From NCBI RefSeq assembly GCF_000376825.1, contig NZ_AQXW01000004.1, positions 868,001-932,000 of the forward strand: a DNA stretch of 64,000 bases, read 5' to 3'. The translations under genes were made by a program, and so were the position numbers. This document shows positions 35,434-44,275 of this stretch, piece after piece; the first letter of the stretch is position 1, and every line of letters begins with the position of its first letter. This stretch comes from Demetria terragena DSM 11295 (lineage in GTDB: Bacteria; Actinomycetota; Actinomycetes; Actinomycetales; Dermatophilaceae). The notes under the pieces are model-generated. The model was not told the origin of the DNA, searched no databases, and worked only from the letters and a program-made list of their open reading frames with translations.

Positions 35434-35966
35434 CCCGCGAACGTACCCACACGTGGAGCGACCCGCGCATCCTGGCCCGAGCGGCGGGAGAGTTGGATGG
35501 CATCGAATTTTTGAATCAGATCAGCGGGGGTGAGTTACCGCTGCCGCCCGTCAGCTCAACAACTGGGATCATGCCGGTTGAGGCTGGCGACGGGTGGGCC
35601 GTTTTCGAAATGGAACCGGCCGAATGGCACTTCAACCCCATCGGCTCGGTCCACGGCGGCATCCTCTCCACGATTGCCGACTCAGCGCTCGGCTGCGCGG
35701 TCCAGACCAGGCTTCCCGCAGGAACTGGCTATACCTCCTTGGATCTGACGATCAAGTTCACTCGGGCAGCCAACCTCGACAGCGATCTGCTCCGATGCCG
35801 CGGTGACGTCGTGACGATGGGACGCCGTACCGCCACCGCTGAAGCCACCATCGTCGATGCGAAGGGCCGCACCGTTGCCCATGCAATGGCCACCTGCCTG
35901 CTGTTTCCCATCCCTCCAGACTCAACGACGTCACAGCTCGCGCAGAAAGACGGAACAACCTCGTGA
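35430..35966 (+). CDS. PaaI-type hotdog thioesterase
   Basis: A 178-residue hotdog-fold acyl-CoA thioesterase; NPIGSVHGGILSTIADSALG is the PaaI catalytic signature with the central Asp. It likely hydrolyses aromatic or medium acyl-CoA. ATG overlaps the MFS stop and its own stop overlaps the next GTG, so three genes are translationally coupled. Confidence 0.9.
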   Translation: MTRERTHTWSDPRILARAAGELDGIEFLNQISGGELPLPPVSSTTGIMPVEAGDGWAVFEMEPAEWHFNPIGSVHGGILSTIADSALGCAVQTRLPAGTGYTSLDLTIKFTRAANLDSDLLRCRGDVVTMGRRTATAEATIVDAKGRTVAHAMATCLLFPIPPDSTTSQLAQKDGTTS

Positions 35967-36970
35967 AGGCATTCGTCGCGACCCACTACGGCGTTGACGG
36001 ACTGACGCCCAGCGAGGTGCCTACCCCTGCAGTTGGGGCCGACGACGTCCTGGTCGACGTGCGGGCCGCCAGCATCAACCCGCTGGACAAGATGGTCCGA
36101 AATGGCGAGTTCAAGCACCTACTGAAGTACAAGACTCCGTTCGTCCTCGGCCACGACGTCGCCGGCGTCGTAACGCAGACTGGCACCAACGTCGCGCGGT
36201 TTGCGGTGGGTGACGAGGTGTACTCCCGACCTCGCGATCTGCGGATAGGCACCTTTGCCGAGCACATCGCTATCGACCAGGCCGACGTGGCCCTGAAGCC
36301 GGCATCGCTGTCCTTCACCGAGGCTGGCGCAGTTCCGCTCGTCGCCTTGGCCGCGTGGCAGGCGCTCGTCGATGTCGCCAAGGTCCAACCCGGCCAGAAG
36401 GTTCTGGTGCACGCAGGGGCCGGGGGGCTCGGCTCGACGGTCATTCAGGTTGCCAAGCACCTGGGCGCTTACGTCGCCACGACTGCGCACACTAGAGACG
36501 TGGAGAAGGTCACGGCCCTCGGCGCTGATCAAGTCGTCGACTACACCCAGCAAGACTTCTCCGACGTCCTCTCCGCGTACGACCTGGTGCTGGACTCGCT
36601 CGGCGGAGACAACCTGAAGAAGTCCCTCACGATTCTCCGGCCGGGTGGTCTGGCCATCAGCGTCGTCGGCCCGCCTGACCCGGCTTTCGCCGCACAGCTC
36701 CGCCAGCCGCTGCTCAAGCCAGTCATGGCGCTCCTGAGCCGGTCGGTACGCAAGCGGGCCACGAAGTTGGGCGTTCGATACTCCTTCCTCTTCATGCAGG
36801 CCAATGGAAGCCAACTCGCGCACCTTGCCGACCTCTACGACAGCGGCGCGCTCAGGCCCGTGGTCGACCTCAGCTTCGACTTCGACCGGACGTTGGACGC
36901 CATGGCCCACGTCGAACAGGGCAAGGCACACGGCAAGGTCGTCATTACCCGCGGTGAGCCCACGCCATGA
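35963..36970 (+). CDS. NADP-dependent quinone-oxidoreductase-like reductase
   Basis: A 335-residue medium-chain reductase without the zinc residues. NPLDKMVRNGEFKHLLKY and VLVHAGAGGLGSTVIQVAKHLGA are typical of the YhdH/ToxD-like NADPH:enone or quinone reductases. GTG start overlaps the thioesterase stop (GTGA). Last gene of the HxlR-linked operon. Confidence 0.88.
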   Translation: MKAFVATHYGVDGLTPSEVPTPAVGADDVLVDVRAASINPLDKMVRNGEFKHLLKYKTPFVLGHDVAGVVTQTGTNVARFAVGDEVYSRPRDLRIGTFAEHIAIDQADVALKPASLSFTEAGAVPLVALAAWQALVDVAKVQPGQKVLVHAGAGGLGSTVIQVAKHLGAYVATTAHTRDVEKVTALGADQVVDYTQQDFSDVLSAYDLVLDSLGGDNLKKSLTILRPGGLAISVVGPPDPAFAAQLRQPLLKPVMALLSRSVRKRATKLGVRYSFLFMQANGSQLAHLADLYDSGALRPVVDLSFDFDRTLDAMAHVEQGKAHGKVVITRGEPTP

Positions 36971-37023
36971 GTCAACCTCGGCGCCGCGCAGTGAGGCGAG
37001 GGTGTTGTCCGGGGCTTCTTCCG

Positions 37024-38421
37024 TTAGTCCCAGGACACCCCGGATCGCCCAACAGTCGCGGTGTGTTTCTCGCGGTGGACGGTGGCGTGGTGGGTTTGGC
37101 ATAGCAGGGCTGAGTTGGTGAGTGAGGTTTCGCCGCCGTTGTGCCATGGAATGACGTGGTGGACTTGGCACCAGCTGGGTGGTCTTGCGCATCCGGGGTA
37201 GGTGCAATGGCGATCTCGTTCGATGACCGCGGCGCATAGCCCGCCGCTGACGAGTCGTTGCCTCCGGCCAACGTCTAAGGGTTCGCTGTCGGATCCCAGG
37301 ACCATGGGGAGGATGTCCGCGTCGCACGCGAGTCGACGAACCTGACCCGGGTTGAGTGCTGCGCCGGCCTCGGTGCGCCCGAACCCGCGCAGGGTGCCGG
37401 TCAGGACGTCGTGATCGATCGTGATGACGAGTTTTGCTTGGCCGCTCGTCACGATGGCGCCATCGGCATCGATCTGGTCCGCGCCGCGGGTGAGCAGCAG
37501 CATCAACCCATCAGCGCGGCGTTTACCAGGGGTCCGGTCATCCGGCTCTCCGGTGCGTTCTCCACCGGTGTGGCGGTGGAACACCTGCTCACAGCACGTG
37601 TTGCCCGGCGCGGGCCTGGATAACGCGTCAATCGCGTGTTCTACCTGGGCAGCGTGCAACGGGCCCAGGTCGGCTACCAGTCGTGTCATCCCGTTCGGCA
37701 GGTCCATCCACGTCACCGTTTCGGCCGCATCGAGTTTGCGGTCCGCGTCATCCAGATAGTCCTGGTCCGCGAACGTGGCGATCACCCGTTTACCCAGTTC
37801 ACGGATCGCCCTCGACCCTGACCCTGCTGGTAACGCGAGGAAGTACCCGAACACCTCATCACGGGTGCTACCCGGCAGCACGGGCATGATCTTTTCGACC
37901 TCGACGAGCGCGGTACTCGCTGCGGCAACCCCGACCTGGCCGGTCCTCAGCGCGGTGACCAGCACCTCGTTCTGAGGCTGGGTACACGCGGCCGCAACCT
38001 TCGCGATTCGTGCCGCGACCACTGGCTCCACCCCCGGCCAATCAACCCGTGCCGGTTCACGACGCGCAGGGTGCACCGCATCAGGAAGCAAACGCCCGAT
38101 CGGTTCACCAGATGCCAGGCGGGATACCCACTGTGTTGCTCCGGCAGCGGTCGAGTCATCGATCACACCCCGCTGTATTGCTTCAGCGACCAAGCCGACA
38201 GCTGCGGACTCGGCCAACTGCAGCACCGCCAACACCTCCTGAGTCAGCACCGCTAACTGCCCACTCGAGGCCTGATACCGAACAGCAGTAATCCCCGTTA
38301 ACGCCTCAAGTACGGCATGCACCCGCCCAGCACACTCATGAACACTCATCCCAGCGTCCGCGGGCACACCGCCCACCGTCAGGGGCGTCACATCAGCCAA
38401 CAACGGCACATCCACAGACAC
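37024..38421 (-). CDS. DUF222/HNH endonuclease (13E12-repeat-like)
   Basis: A 465-residue protein with an N-terminal DUF222 region (residues ~30-330) and a C-terminal HNH nuclease motif (CTYPGCARPPSWCQVHHVIP, then N and ALLCQTHH). The GTG at 38421 is supported by GGGAGGTG upstream. Such genes are multi-copy in actinobacteria; some mycobacterial 13E12 members are LexA-controlled. A near-perfect LexA-type box lies 29 bases upstream here, so SOS induction is likely. Cellular role unknown; intron-less and not flanked by terminal repeats that I can see. Confidence 0.9.
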   Translation of the reverse strand: MSVDVPLLADVTPLTVGGVPADAGMSVHECAGRVHAVLEALTGITAVRYQASSGQLAVLTQEVLAVLQLAESAAVGLVAEAIQRGVIDDSTAAGATQWVSRLASGEPIGRLLPDAVHPARREPARVDWPGVEPVVAARIAKVAAACTQPQNEVLVTALRTGQVGVAAASTALVEVEKIMPVLPGSTRDEVFGYFLALPAGSGSRAIRELGKRVIATFADQDYLDDADRKLDAAETVTWMDLPNGMTRLVADLGPLHAAQVEHAIDALSRPAPGNTCCEQVFHRHTGGERTGEPDDRTPGKRRADGLMLLLTRGADQIDADGAIVTSGQAKLVITIDHDVLTGTLRGFGRTEAGAALNPGQVRRLACDADILPMVLGSDSEPLDVGRRQRLVSGGLCAAVIERDRHCTYPGCARPPSWCQVHHVIPWHNGGETSLTNSALLCQTHHATVHREKHTATVGRSGVSWD

Positions 38422-38449
38422 GAATCACACCTCCCCGCCAACCAGTAAT

Positions 38450-38465
38450 CCGAACTAGTGTTCGA
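38450..38465. promoter_or_regulatory. LexA-type SOS box upstream of the DUF222/HNH gene
   Basis: CCGAAC-TAGT-GTTCGA differs from the mycobacterial/actinobacterial LexA consensus TCGAAC-N4-GTTCGA only at the first base. It lies 29 bases before the start of the nuclease gene. Confidence 0.7.
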
Positions 38466-38563
38466 ACTACTCCCCACACTAACCCCGACCACCGACAGCA
38501 TGGCGCGACCGTTCGCCGTCGCCGAGTATCTCGAAGGAGGCGAGCCGCATAAGGCCGCCGGCC

Positions 38564-40156
38564 TCAGGCCTTCCCGACGCTCACCTTGGTCAGGATCTCC
38601 GGCCAGGTCTGCTCTAGGCGCCGTCCGCCAGCCGTCACGCCCAACCGGAGGATGAGCAGGCCCCACGCCAATCCGACGGCGAGCAGGATGGCCGCAACCA
38701 GGGTGTCTGACCCCCAGATCATCAGCGGAATCAAGATCGGCGCGGCAAGCACGACGGTCGCTAGCCCCGCGCCGAAGAAAATCAGCATCGTGAGGACGCC
38801 CGCTCCGGAGCCGCCCGTACCAAAGGGGTTTGTTCCGGGCGGTGGCGCCTGGCCTGGATTTATGGCCCCGACCCACGAACACACGCCGAGGCCGCCGAAC
38901 AGCAGCGGTGGTAGCGCGGCAAGCAGCGGCAGCCACAGGTCGGCGCGCCCGCTCATCGCGAGGGCAGCGGCGTAGCTCAACACCAGAATGGGGGCAGTGA
39001 TCGTCAGCACCGCGAGGATCCGGCCCATCCGATCGGCAACGGCGGGAGCGCCCAAGGCGACGTGGGTCCAGAGTGCCGAGTGGTCGTACGCCAAGTCGGC
39101 AACCAGCCCCACCCCGACGAGGGTCGCAAGGATCACCGGCATGGCGAACGCCCCAAGTCCCGCACCTCCGGGGCCAAATGTGCTCGTCACGCCGATCATG
39201 AGCGGCACGACCACCAAGCTCACAAGCGAGACCGAGTAGCGGGGGTCGCGTCGCCAGTAGCGCAGGCAGCGTGCGGCAATGGCACCCGCGGGGGTCGCCG
39301 GATAGATCCGGTCAGCGAATCCTCCGGCACCGGCCGCGGGTGCCGAACCGGCCTCAATGGCTGTGGTCAATGCGCGATGCAGTGCGCGACCCCAGACCAC
39401 CCACAGCAAAACCACGAGCGCGAGCGCAAGAACCAACCGTGCGGCGGCCACACCCCACTGCTGCTGCGCGACGTCTCCGGGCACCGCGGCCGCCCACCCG
39501 AGTGGCGTCCACCCCAGCACGGCCGCCGAATCCTCCATCAGTCCGGCAGTTCTGTCTGGGTCGGCGGCCAGGCCATTGGTCAGCAACTGCGATCCCAACC
39601 CGAACGAGACGACGAAGATGCCCAGCACCAACGCCGAGAAGTCCTGAAAACGACGAGAGGAGAGTGCGGCCGCGAACCACGAGGTCAACGCGCGTGCCGC
39701 CAAAAAGCAGGTGAGCAGGAGCACCGGCGCCATCAGCAGCGCCACGACAATAGTCAGAGCAGACTGTCCGGTCCAGGCCAACAGCGAGCCGAGCAAGACC
39801 AGGGCGGTCAGGACACCGGGAACCCCGCACAGCCCGGCGGCGAGCAGTGCAGGGCGAAGTTGGTTGATCGTCAACGGGAGTAGCGCGAATCGTGCCGGGT
39901 CCAAAGTCGCGTCGACCCCAAAAAGCAGCAATGGCAGCACAATCCACGCAATCACCACGCTCGTGAGGATGGCAACCGTAAGGCTTTGGATCTGCGCGGC
40001 GGAGTTGGACGCGCTCACCGCAAAGGTCACGACTATTGCGGTCACGGCCACGAGACCGAAGAACGCACCGAGCAGAAGTCCGATGACGCGACCGGGGCTC
40101 TGTCGCAGGCCCCGGGCCATCAGAGTCAGTTGGAGCCGGGCGAGGACTGCAACCAC
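38564..40156 (-). CDS. ABC transporter permease
   Basis: A 530-residue membrane protein with about 12-14 hydrophobic segments, no recognisable substrate motif, and a Gly/Pro-rich loop near residue 430. The adjacent ABC ATPase gene overlaps its start by 31 bases if the GTG at 40156 is used; an ATG at 40120 would remove the overlap. Together they form a two-gene ABC-2-like exporter. Substrate unknown. Confidence 0.82.
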   Translation of the reverse strand: MVAVLARLQLTLMARGLRQSPGRVIGLLLGAFFGLVAVTAIVVTFAVSASNSAAQIQSLTVAILTSVVIAWIVLPLLLFGVDATLDPARFALLPLTINQLRPALLAAGLCGVPGVLTALVLLGSLLAWTGQSALTIVVALLMAPVLLLTCFLAARALTSWFAAALSSRRFQDFSALVLGIFVVSFGLGSQLLTNGLAADPDRTAGLMEDSAAVLGWTPLGWAAAVPGDVAQQQWGVAAARLVLALALVVLLWVVWGRALHRALTTAIEAGSAPAAGAGGFADRIYPATPAGAIAARCLRYWRRDPRYSVSLVSLVVVPLMIGVTSTFGPGGAGLGAFAMPVILATLVGVGLVADLAYDHSALWTHVALGAPAVADRMGRILAVLTITAPILVLSYAAALAMSGRADLWLPLLAALPPLLFGGLGVCSWVGAINPGQAPPPGTNPFGTGGSGAGVLTMLIFFGAGLATVVLAAPILIPLMIWGSDTLVAAILLAVGLAWGLLILRLGVTAGGRRLEQTWPEILTKVSVGKA

Positions 40157-40920
40157 GACAGCACCTCTCCTTCCCCGGCCCGCACCCCAGCCAGCCCGAG
40201 AAAACGTTGCTGGAGTGTCTGGCCCTGTCGTACGTCATCGAGCCCGCCCTCAGCGACCACCTGACCGTCGACGATGACGGCGAGGTGGTCGCACAGACTC
40301 TCCACGAGTTCCATCACGTGACTGGACAGGACCACCGTGCCGCCCCCGGCGACGTACTGCTGCAGGATCTGCCGGATGACCTGGCCCGACACCGGATCGA
40401 CGGCTTCGAAAGGTTCGTCCAGCAAGAGCACTCTCGGCGCGTGGATCAACGCACAGGCCAGACCGATCTTCTTGGTCATACCGGCGGAGTAATCCACCAC
40501 CAACTTGTCACCGGCATCGGCCAAACCGAGCGACCCGAGTAATTGGTCGCGACGCTCAAGCACGGTCGGCTCCGGCATGCTGCGCAACAGGCCGTGATAG
40601 CGCAGCAACTCCCGGCCGCTCAGCCGGTCAAACGTCCGTAGCCCGTCGGGCAGCACGCCCATCAGTGACTTCGCCTTCGCCGGGTCGCTCCACACGTCGT
40701 GGCCCAGCACGACTGCGCGTCCCAGGTCGGGACGCAGTAGCCCGGTCACCATCGACAGCGTCGTGGTCTTGCCCGCGCCATTCGGCCCGACTACGCCATA
40801 CATCGAGCCGCGCGGAACGCGAAGTGACAGGTGATTGACCGCGACTTTGTTGCCGAACTGCTTGGTCAGCCCGTCCAGGACCAGTGCCTCATCCCCGAGA
40901 AGAGTCATGTCTCGAGTCAA
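40126..40920 (-). CDS. ABC transporter ATP-binding protein
   Basis: A ~264-residue ATPase with Walker A GPNGAGKTT, an ABC signature variant YSAGMTKKIGLAC, and Walker B VLLLDEPFEAVDP, typical of exporters of the ABC-2 class. A TTG at 40920 has AAGGA six bases upstream; the ATG at 40908 is the alternative. Partner of the permease just downstream. Confidence 0.9.
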   Translation of the reverse strand: MTRDMTLLGDEALVLDGLTKQFGNKVAVNHLSLRVPRGSMYGVVGPNGAGKTTTLSMVTGLLRPDLGRAVVLGHDVWSDPAKAKSLMGVLPDGLRTFDRLSGRELLRYHGLLRSMPEPTVLERRDQLLGSLGLADAGDKLVVDYSAGMTKKIGLACALIHAPRVLLLDEPFEAVDPVSGQVIRQILQQYVAGGGTVVLSSHVMELVESLCDHLAVIVDGQVVAEGGLDDVRQGQTLQQRFLGLAGVRAGEGEVLSWLQSSPGSN

Positions 40921-40957
40921 GCACAGTCCTTGACACCCGGGCCCGGAACTTCTCCGA

Positions 40958-42709
40958 TCAGGTCGTCATCCCCGCGCCCTCGATGGCAGGGCTGGCCAGG
41001 GCACGCATCCGCTTCAGCAAACGGCTGTCGACCGGCCGAACATTCGGATGCAAGCCTCCTGCGGCATCGACCTCCGCTTGCCAGCGTTCCTGACGCGTGC
41101 GGAAGACCTCCGGATCCTGCAGCTCCTGACACATCAACGTGTCGGCATTGAGATCGACGACGATGGTGTCGCCATCCTCGACAAGGGCGATGGGCCCTCC
41201 CGCGGCGGCCTCCGGTCCAACGTGTCCAATGACCAAGCCCACTGACCCGCCAGAGAAGCGGGCGTCCGTCAGCAGCGCGACGGTGATGCCCCGCTCCCGA
41301 CACAGAGCAGTGATCCGCGACGTGGGGTCGAGCATCTCGGGCATTCCCGGCGCCCCGCGCGGGCCCTCGTACCGAATGACCACCATGTCGTGATCGGCGA
41401 AACTCTCCGGCTGATCGATCAGCGCCGCCAGGAGGTCGACCTCGCTATTGAACACGCGGGCCTTACCAACAAACTGGTTGTTGGCATCGATGCCGCCTTC
41501 GACACCAGCCAATTTGAGCACCGCGCCGCCGTCAGGGCTGAGGTTCCCGCCGAGCACGCGTAGACCTCCGGTGTCTTTGAACGGCGCACTCATCGGGTGG
41601 ATGACGTCGCCGTCGGGAGCCGGCGGGTCGAGGGACGCAACCTGCTCGGCCAGCGTCTGACCGGTGCAGGTCATGGTGCTGCCGTCGATGAGGCCCGCGC
41701 CCAGCAACTCCTGGAGGATCACCGGCAACCCACCACGGTCTTCGATGTCGACCATGGAGTACTGCCCGAATGGGCGCGCGTTGATTAGGACGGGCAGCGA
41801 GTGAGAAAGCCGGTTGAACTCCGCTGGACTCATCACGTCGGCCCAGAAGTCGATGCCGGCCGCACCCGCGATCTTCGGGGCGTGCAGCAGCACGTTGGTC
41901 GAGCCGCCCATCACGATCGCGACGATGGTCGCGTTGCGCAGCGCGGCTGGCGTGACCAGATCGCGCGGACGCAAACCGCGATCGCTCATCACCTGCAGGC
42001 AGTCGACCAGTTGCTCCGGGAACAACTCCAGCCGGCGCGGATCATCGGAGCCAGGCGCAACCATGTGAACTGGTTCAAGGCCGATGGTGGCGATGAAGGA
42101 CTGCATCGTGTTGTACGTGAACATGCCGCCGCACGACCCGATACCGGGGCAGGCATGACGAGCCCAGCGCTCTCGCTTGGCAAGGTCAGGGTCAGACGCC
42201 ACCTGGAAGCAACCGACCAGATCGATCGTCTCGCCGGTTTCCGGGTCATGGCCGGGGCGGATCGAGCCATCGGACATCACGACCGCAGGTACGTTGTGCT
42301 CCAGTAGCGCAGCAACGGTTCCCACCGGCGGCTTGTCGCACGCGACCACCGCGATGACGCCCTGCAGGTCGCTGCCTTCAAGATGCACCAACATGCCGTC
42401 GTGGACGGTCTCGCGGCCGATCAGCGAGTAGCGCATCTGCGGTGTCCCGTTGCGCTGGCCGTCCGAAATACCGCTGGCAAAACTCGGGGCAATCAACCGT
42501 CGGTGCAACTCACGCTCGCGGATGCGACGGCCCAACTCCTCGTGCACAGCGCTGACCTTGTCGGCGACACCGCCGTAGCAGATGGAGTCACCGAGCGTGC
42601 CGACCACACCCCAGGTGTCGCCGTGGACGTCGTCGGGGTCCTGTCCCAGCAGGTGAGCGGTGGCGACCGCTTGGCAGTCCTGGCCGGGTTTCCAGATGGT
42701 GGTACTCAT
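40958..42709 (-). CDS. ilvD: Dihydroxy-acid dehydratase
   Basis: A 583-residue Fe-S dehydratase making the 2-oxoacid precursors of valine and isoleucine. The cluster cysteines are in DLVGCFQVASDPD and RHACPGIGSCGGMFTYNTM. C-terminal TDARFSGGSVGLVIGHVGPEA is conserved. It stands apart from the ilvBNC operon and shows no leader peptide of the attenuator type. Confidence 0.94.
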   Translation of the reverse strand: MSTTIWKPGQDCQAVATAHLLGQDPDDVHGDTWGVVGTLGDSICYGGVADKVSAVHEELGRRIRERELHRRLIAPSFASGISDGQRNGTPQMRYSLIGRETVHDGMLVHLEGSDLQGVIAVVACDKPPVGTVAALLEHNVPAVVMSDGSIRPGHDPETGETIDLVGCFQVASDPDLAKRERWARHACPGIGSCGGMFTYNTMQSFIATIGLEPVHMVAPGSDDPRRLELFPEQLVDCLQVMSDRGLRPRDLVTPAALRNATIVAIVMGGSTNVLLHAPKIAGAAGIDFWADVMSPAEFNRLSHSLPVLINARPFGQYSMVDIEDRGGLPVILQELLGAGLIDGSTMTCTGQTLAEQVASLDPPAPDGDVIHPMSAPFKDTGGLRVLGGNLSPDGGAVLKLAGVEGGIDANNQFVGKARVFNSEVDLLAALIDQPESFADHDMVVIRYEGPRGAPGMPEMLDPTSRITALCRERGITVALLTDARFSGGSVGLVIGHVGPEAAAGGPIALVEDGDTIVVDLNADTLMCQELQDPEVFRTRQERWQAEVDAAGGLHPNVRPVDSRLLKRMRALASPAIEGAGMTT

Positions 42710-42754
42710 AATGTCGATTATGACTCAGCGCCGTATGTGCTGACGCGGCGGAAC

Positions 42755-43279
42755 TCATGCTGAGAACCGCGACGTGCGCACCTCCACCAACTCCGCCGAG
42801 CCCGCGGCAAGATCCGCCCAGGCAGTGCTGATGCGGAAGACCGCCGCGGTGCAGGTCGGGAAGCTATCTCCCAGGCTCGCACGAGCAACTTGATCCCCGT
42901 TGCCGTCATCCAGTAATGCCGCGAGCATCGGCACCCCTGGCGAATGACCAACCAACGCAACGGTGCTCGCGTTGTCGTCGGTCTCACGCAGGACCTGCAA
43001 CAACTGCTCGTCGGAGGCGTTATAGATGCGCTCATCGTGGTCGACTAGGCCCCCCTGGCCGGTCGCTTCGACGACCGCGCTCCACGTCTGCCGGGTGCGA
43101 AGCGCGGGGCTGCAGAACACTTGGGTGGGCAGCAAGTTTTCGTCTTTGAGCCACTCCCCTGCGGCTGTGGCGTCGGCGACCCCACGCTCGGTCAGCGGCC
43201 GGTCACGATCGGCCCGCCCTTCAGGGTCGGCAGCCTTGGCATGGCGCAGCAGGATGAGCACGCGAGTCGAATCCGTCAT
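42755..43279 (-). CDS. SixA-type histidine phosphatase
   Basis: A 174-residue phosphohistidine phosphatase-like protein: catalytic ILLRHAKAADPEGRADRDR at the N-terminus and second His in LVGHSPGVPML. The RHA variant plus short length is typical of SixA. Target unknown. ATG at 43279. Confidence 0.88.
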   Translation of the reverse strand: MTDSTRVLILLRHAKAADPEGRADRDRPLTERGVADATAAGEWLKDENLLPTQVFCSPALRTRQTWSAVVEATGQGGLVDHDERIYNASDEQLLQVLRETDDNASTVALVGHSPGVPMLAALLDDGNGDQVARASLGDSFPTCTAAVFRISTAWADLAAGSAELVEVRTSRFSA

Positions 43280-43296
43280 GGCTCCATGGTGACGCA

Positions 43297-44214
43297 TCAC
43301 GCGACGATGTGACTCAGTCGCTCACCACGCGCATACCGAGTCAGTTCGCGGCGCAAGAAATCCACCGCACGCGGCTCGAACGCCGTCGAGGCGCCGCCCA
43401 CATGTGGACTGATCAGCAAGCCCGGGCAGGACCACAGGGGGTGACCGTTCGGCAGCGGCTCCGGGTCAGTGACATCGAGCGCGGCGCGCACCTTCCCCGC
43501 CTGCAACGCCGCGACAAGCGCGTCAGTGTCGACCACCTTGCCGCGGGCGACATTGACGACGAGCGCTCCATCAGGAAGCGCCGCCAAGAAGTCGGCGTCT
43601 ACCAGGCCTTCAGTGGCGTCAGTCAGAGGAACGATCAGAATGACGATCTCGGCGCTCGGGAGCAGGTCAGGTAGATCCTCGATCCCGTGCACCTCATCGA
43701 CGAACTCGTCCCCGGGACGACGCCGTGAGGCCACCGCCGTGACGTTGGTCTCAAAGGCATTCAGGCGCCGAACGATGGCTCGACCAACAGAGCCGTACCC
43801 GAGGACGAGGACGTTTCGGTCAGCCAGGGACGGGAGGCCAGCGGCGCGCAGCCACTCGCCACGTTCCTGAGCCCGCGCAAAATCAGGGAGGCCGCGCTGC
43901 GCGGCGAGGGTCAGTCCGAGCGCTAGTTCGGCAGTCGACGTGTCGTGAATTCCCGCGCCGTTGGCGAGAACCACTCCGTCTGGCAGATACCTCAGCGCGT
44001 GCTCATATCCCGCAGTCACCAATTGGACCGCACGCAGCTGAGGCAACTCGGCCAGCCACTCAAGACGCTTTGGCGAGGCCATATAGGGGCCGACGACCAC
44101 CTCGATGTCCTCGCGCACTGGGGCCGCGCTGAGATCCCAGTGGACGAACTCGACATCAGGGACATCGCCAAGTGCAGCGACCCAGTCCAGGACGGGGAGG
44201 GAGACGACAGTCAT
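43297..44214 (-). CDS. D-2-hydroxyacid dehydrogenase (NAD-binding)
   Basis: A 305-residue dehydrogenase: NAD motif VLVLGYGSVGRAIVRRL, catalytic Arg in NVARGKVVD, and catalytic His in LLISPHVGGAS. It is on the short side, as in glyoxylate/hydroxypyruvate reductase A-like and phosphoglycerate-dehydrogenase-like proteins. The ATG at 44214 is chosen because upstream codons overlap the divergent gene. Substrate not predictable. Confidence 0.88.
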   Translation of the reverse strand: MTVVSLPVLDWVAALGDVPDVEFVHWDLSAAPVREDIEVVVGPYMASPKRLEWLAELPQLRAVQLVTAGYEHALRYLPDGVVLANGAGIHDTSTAELALGLTLAAQRGLPDFARAQERGEWLRAAGLPSLADRNVLVLGYGSVGRAIVRRLNAFETNVTAVASRRRPGDEFVDEVHGIEDLPDLLPSAEIVILIVPLTDATEGLVDADFLAALPDGALVVNVARGKVVDTDALVAALQAGKVRAALDVTDPEPLPNGHPLWSCPGLLISPHVGGASTAFEPRAVDFLRRELTRYARGERLSHIVA

Positions 44215-44275
44215 GGACTCACCGTAGGAGACGCCGTTGTCACCGCGTGCACAGGTCCGAAGGTGATAATCACCC

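Noticed and set aside
39062-39883. 273-codon plus-strand frame opposite the ABC permease
   Set aside because: Arg/Gly/Gln-rich low-complexity shadow frame; the permease on the minus strand has clear membrane segments.
42710-42754. Attenuator leader before ilvD
   Set aside because: No short peptide with Ile/Leu/Val codons and no hairpin with T tract occurs in the 45-base gap to the SixA gene.
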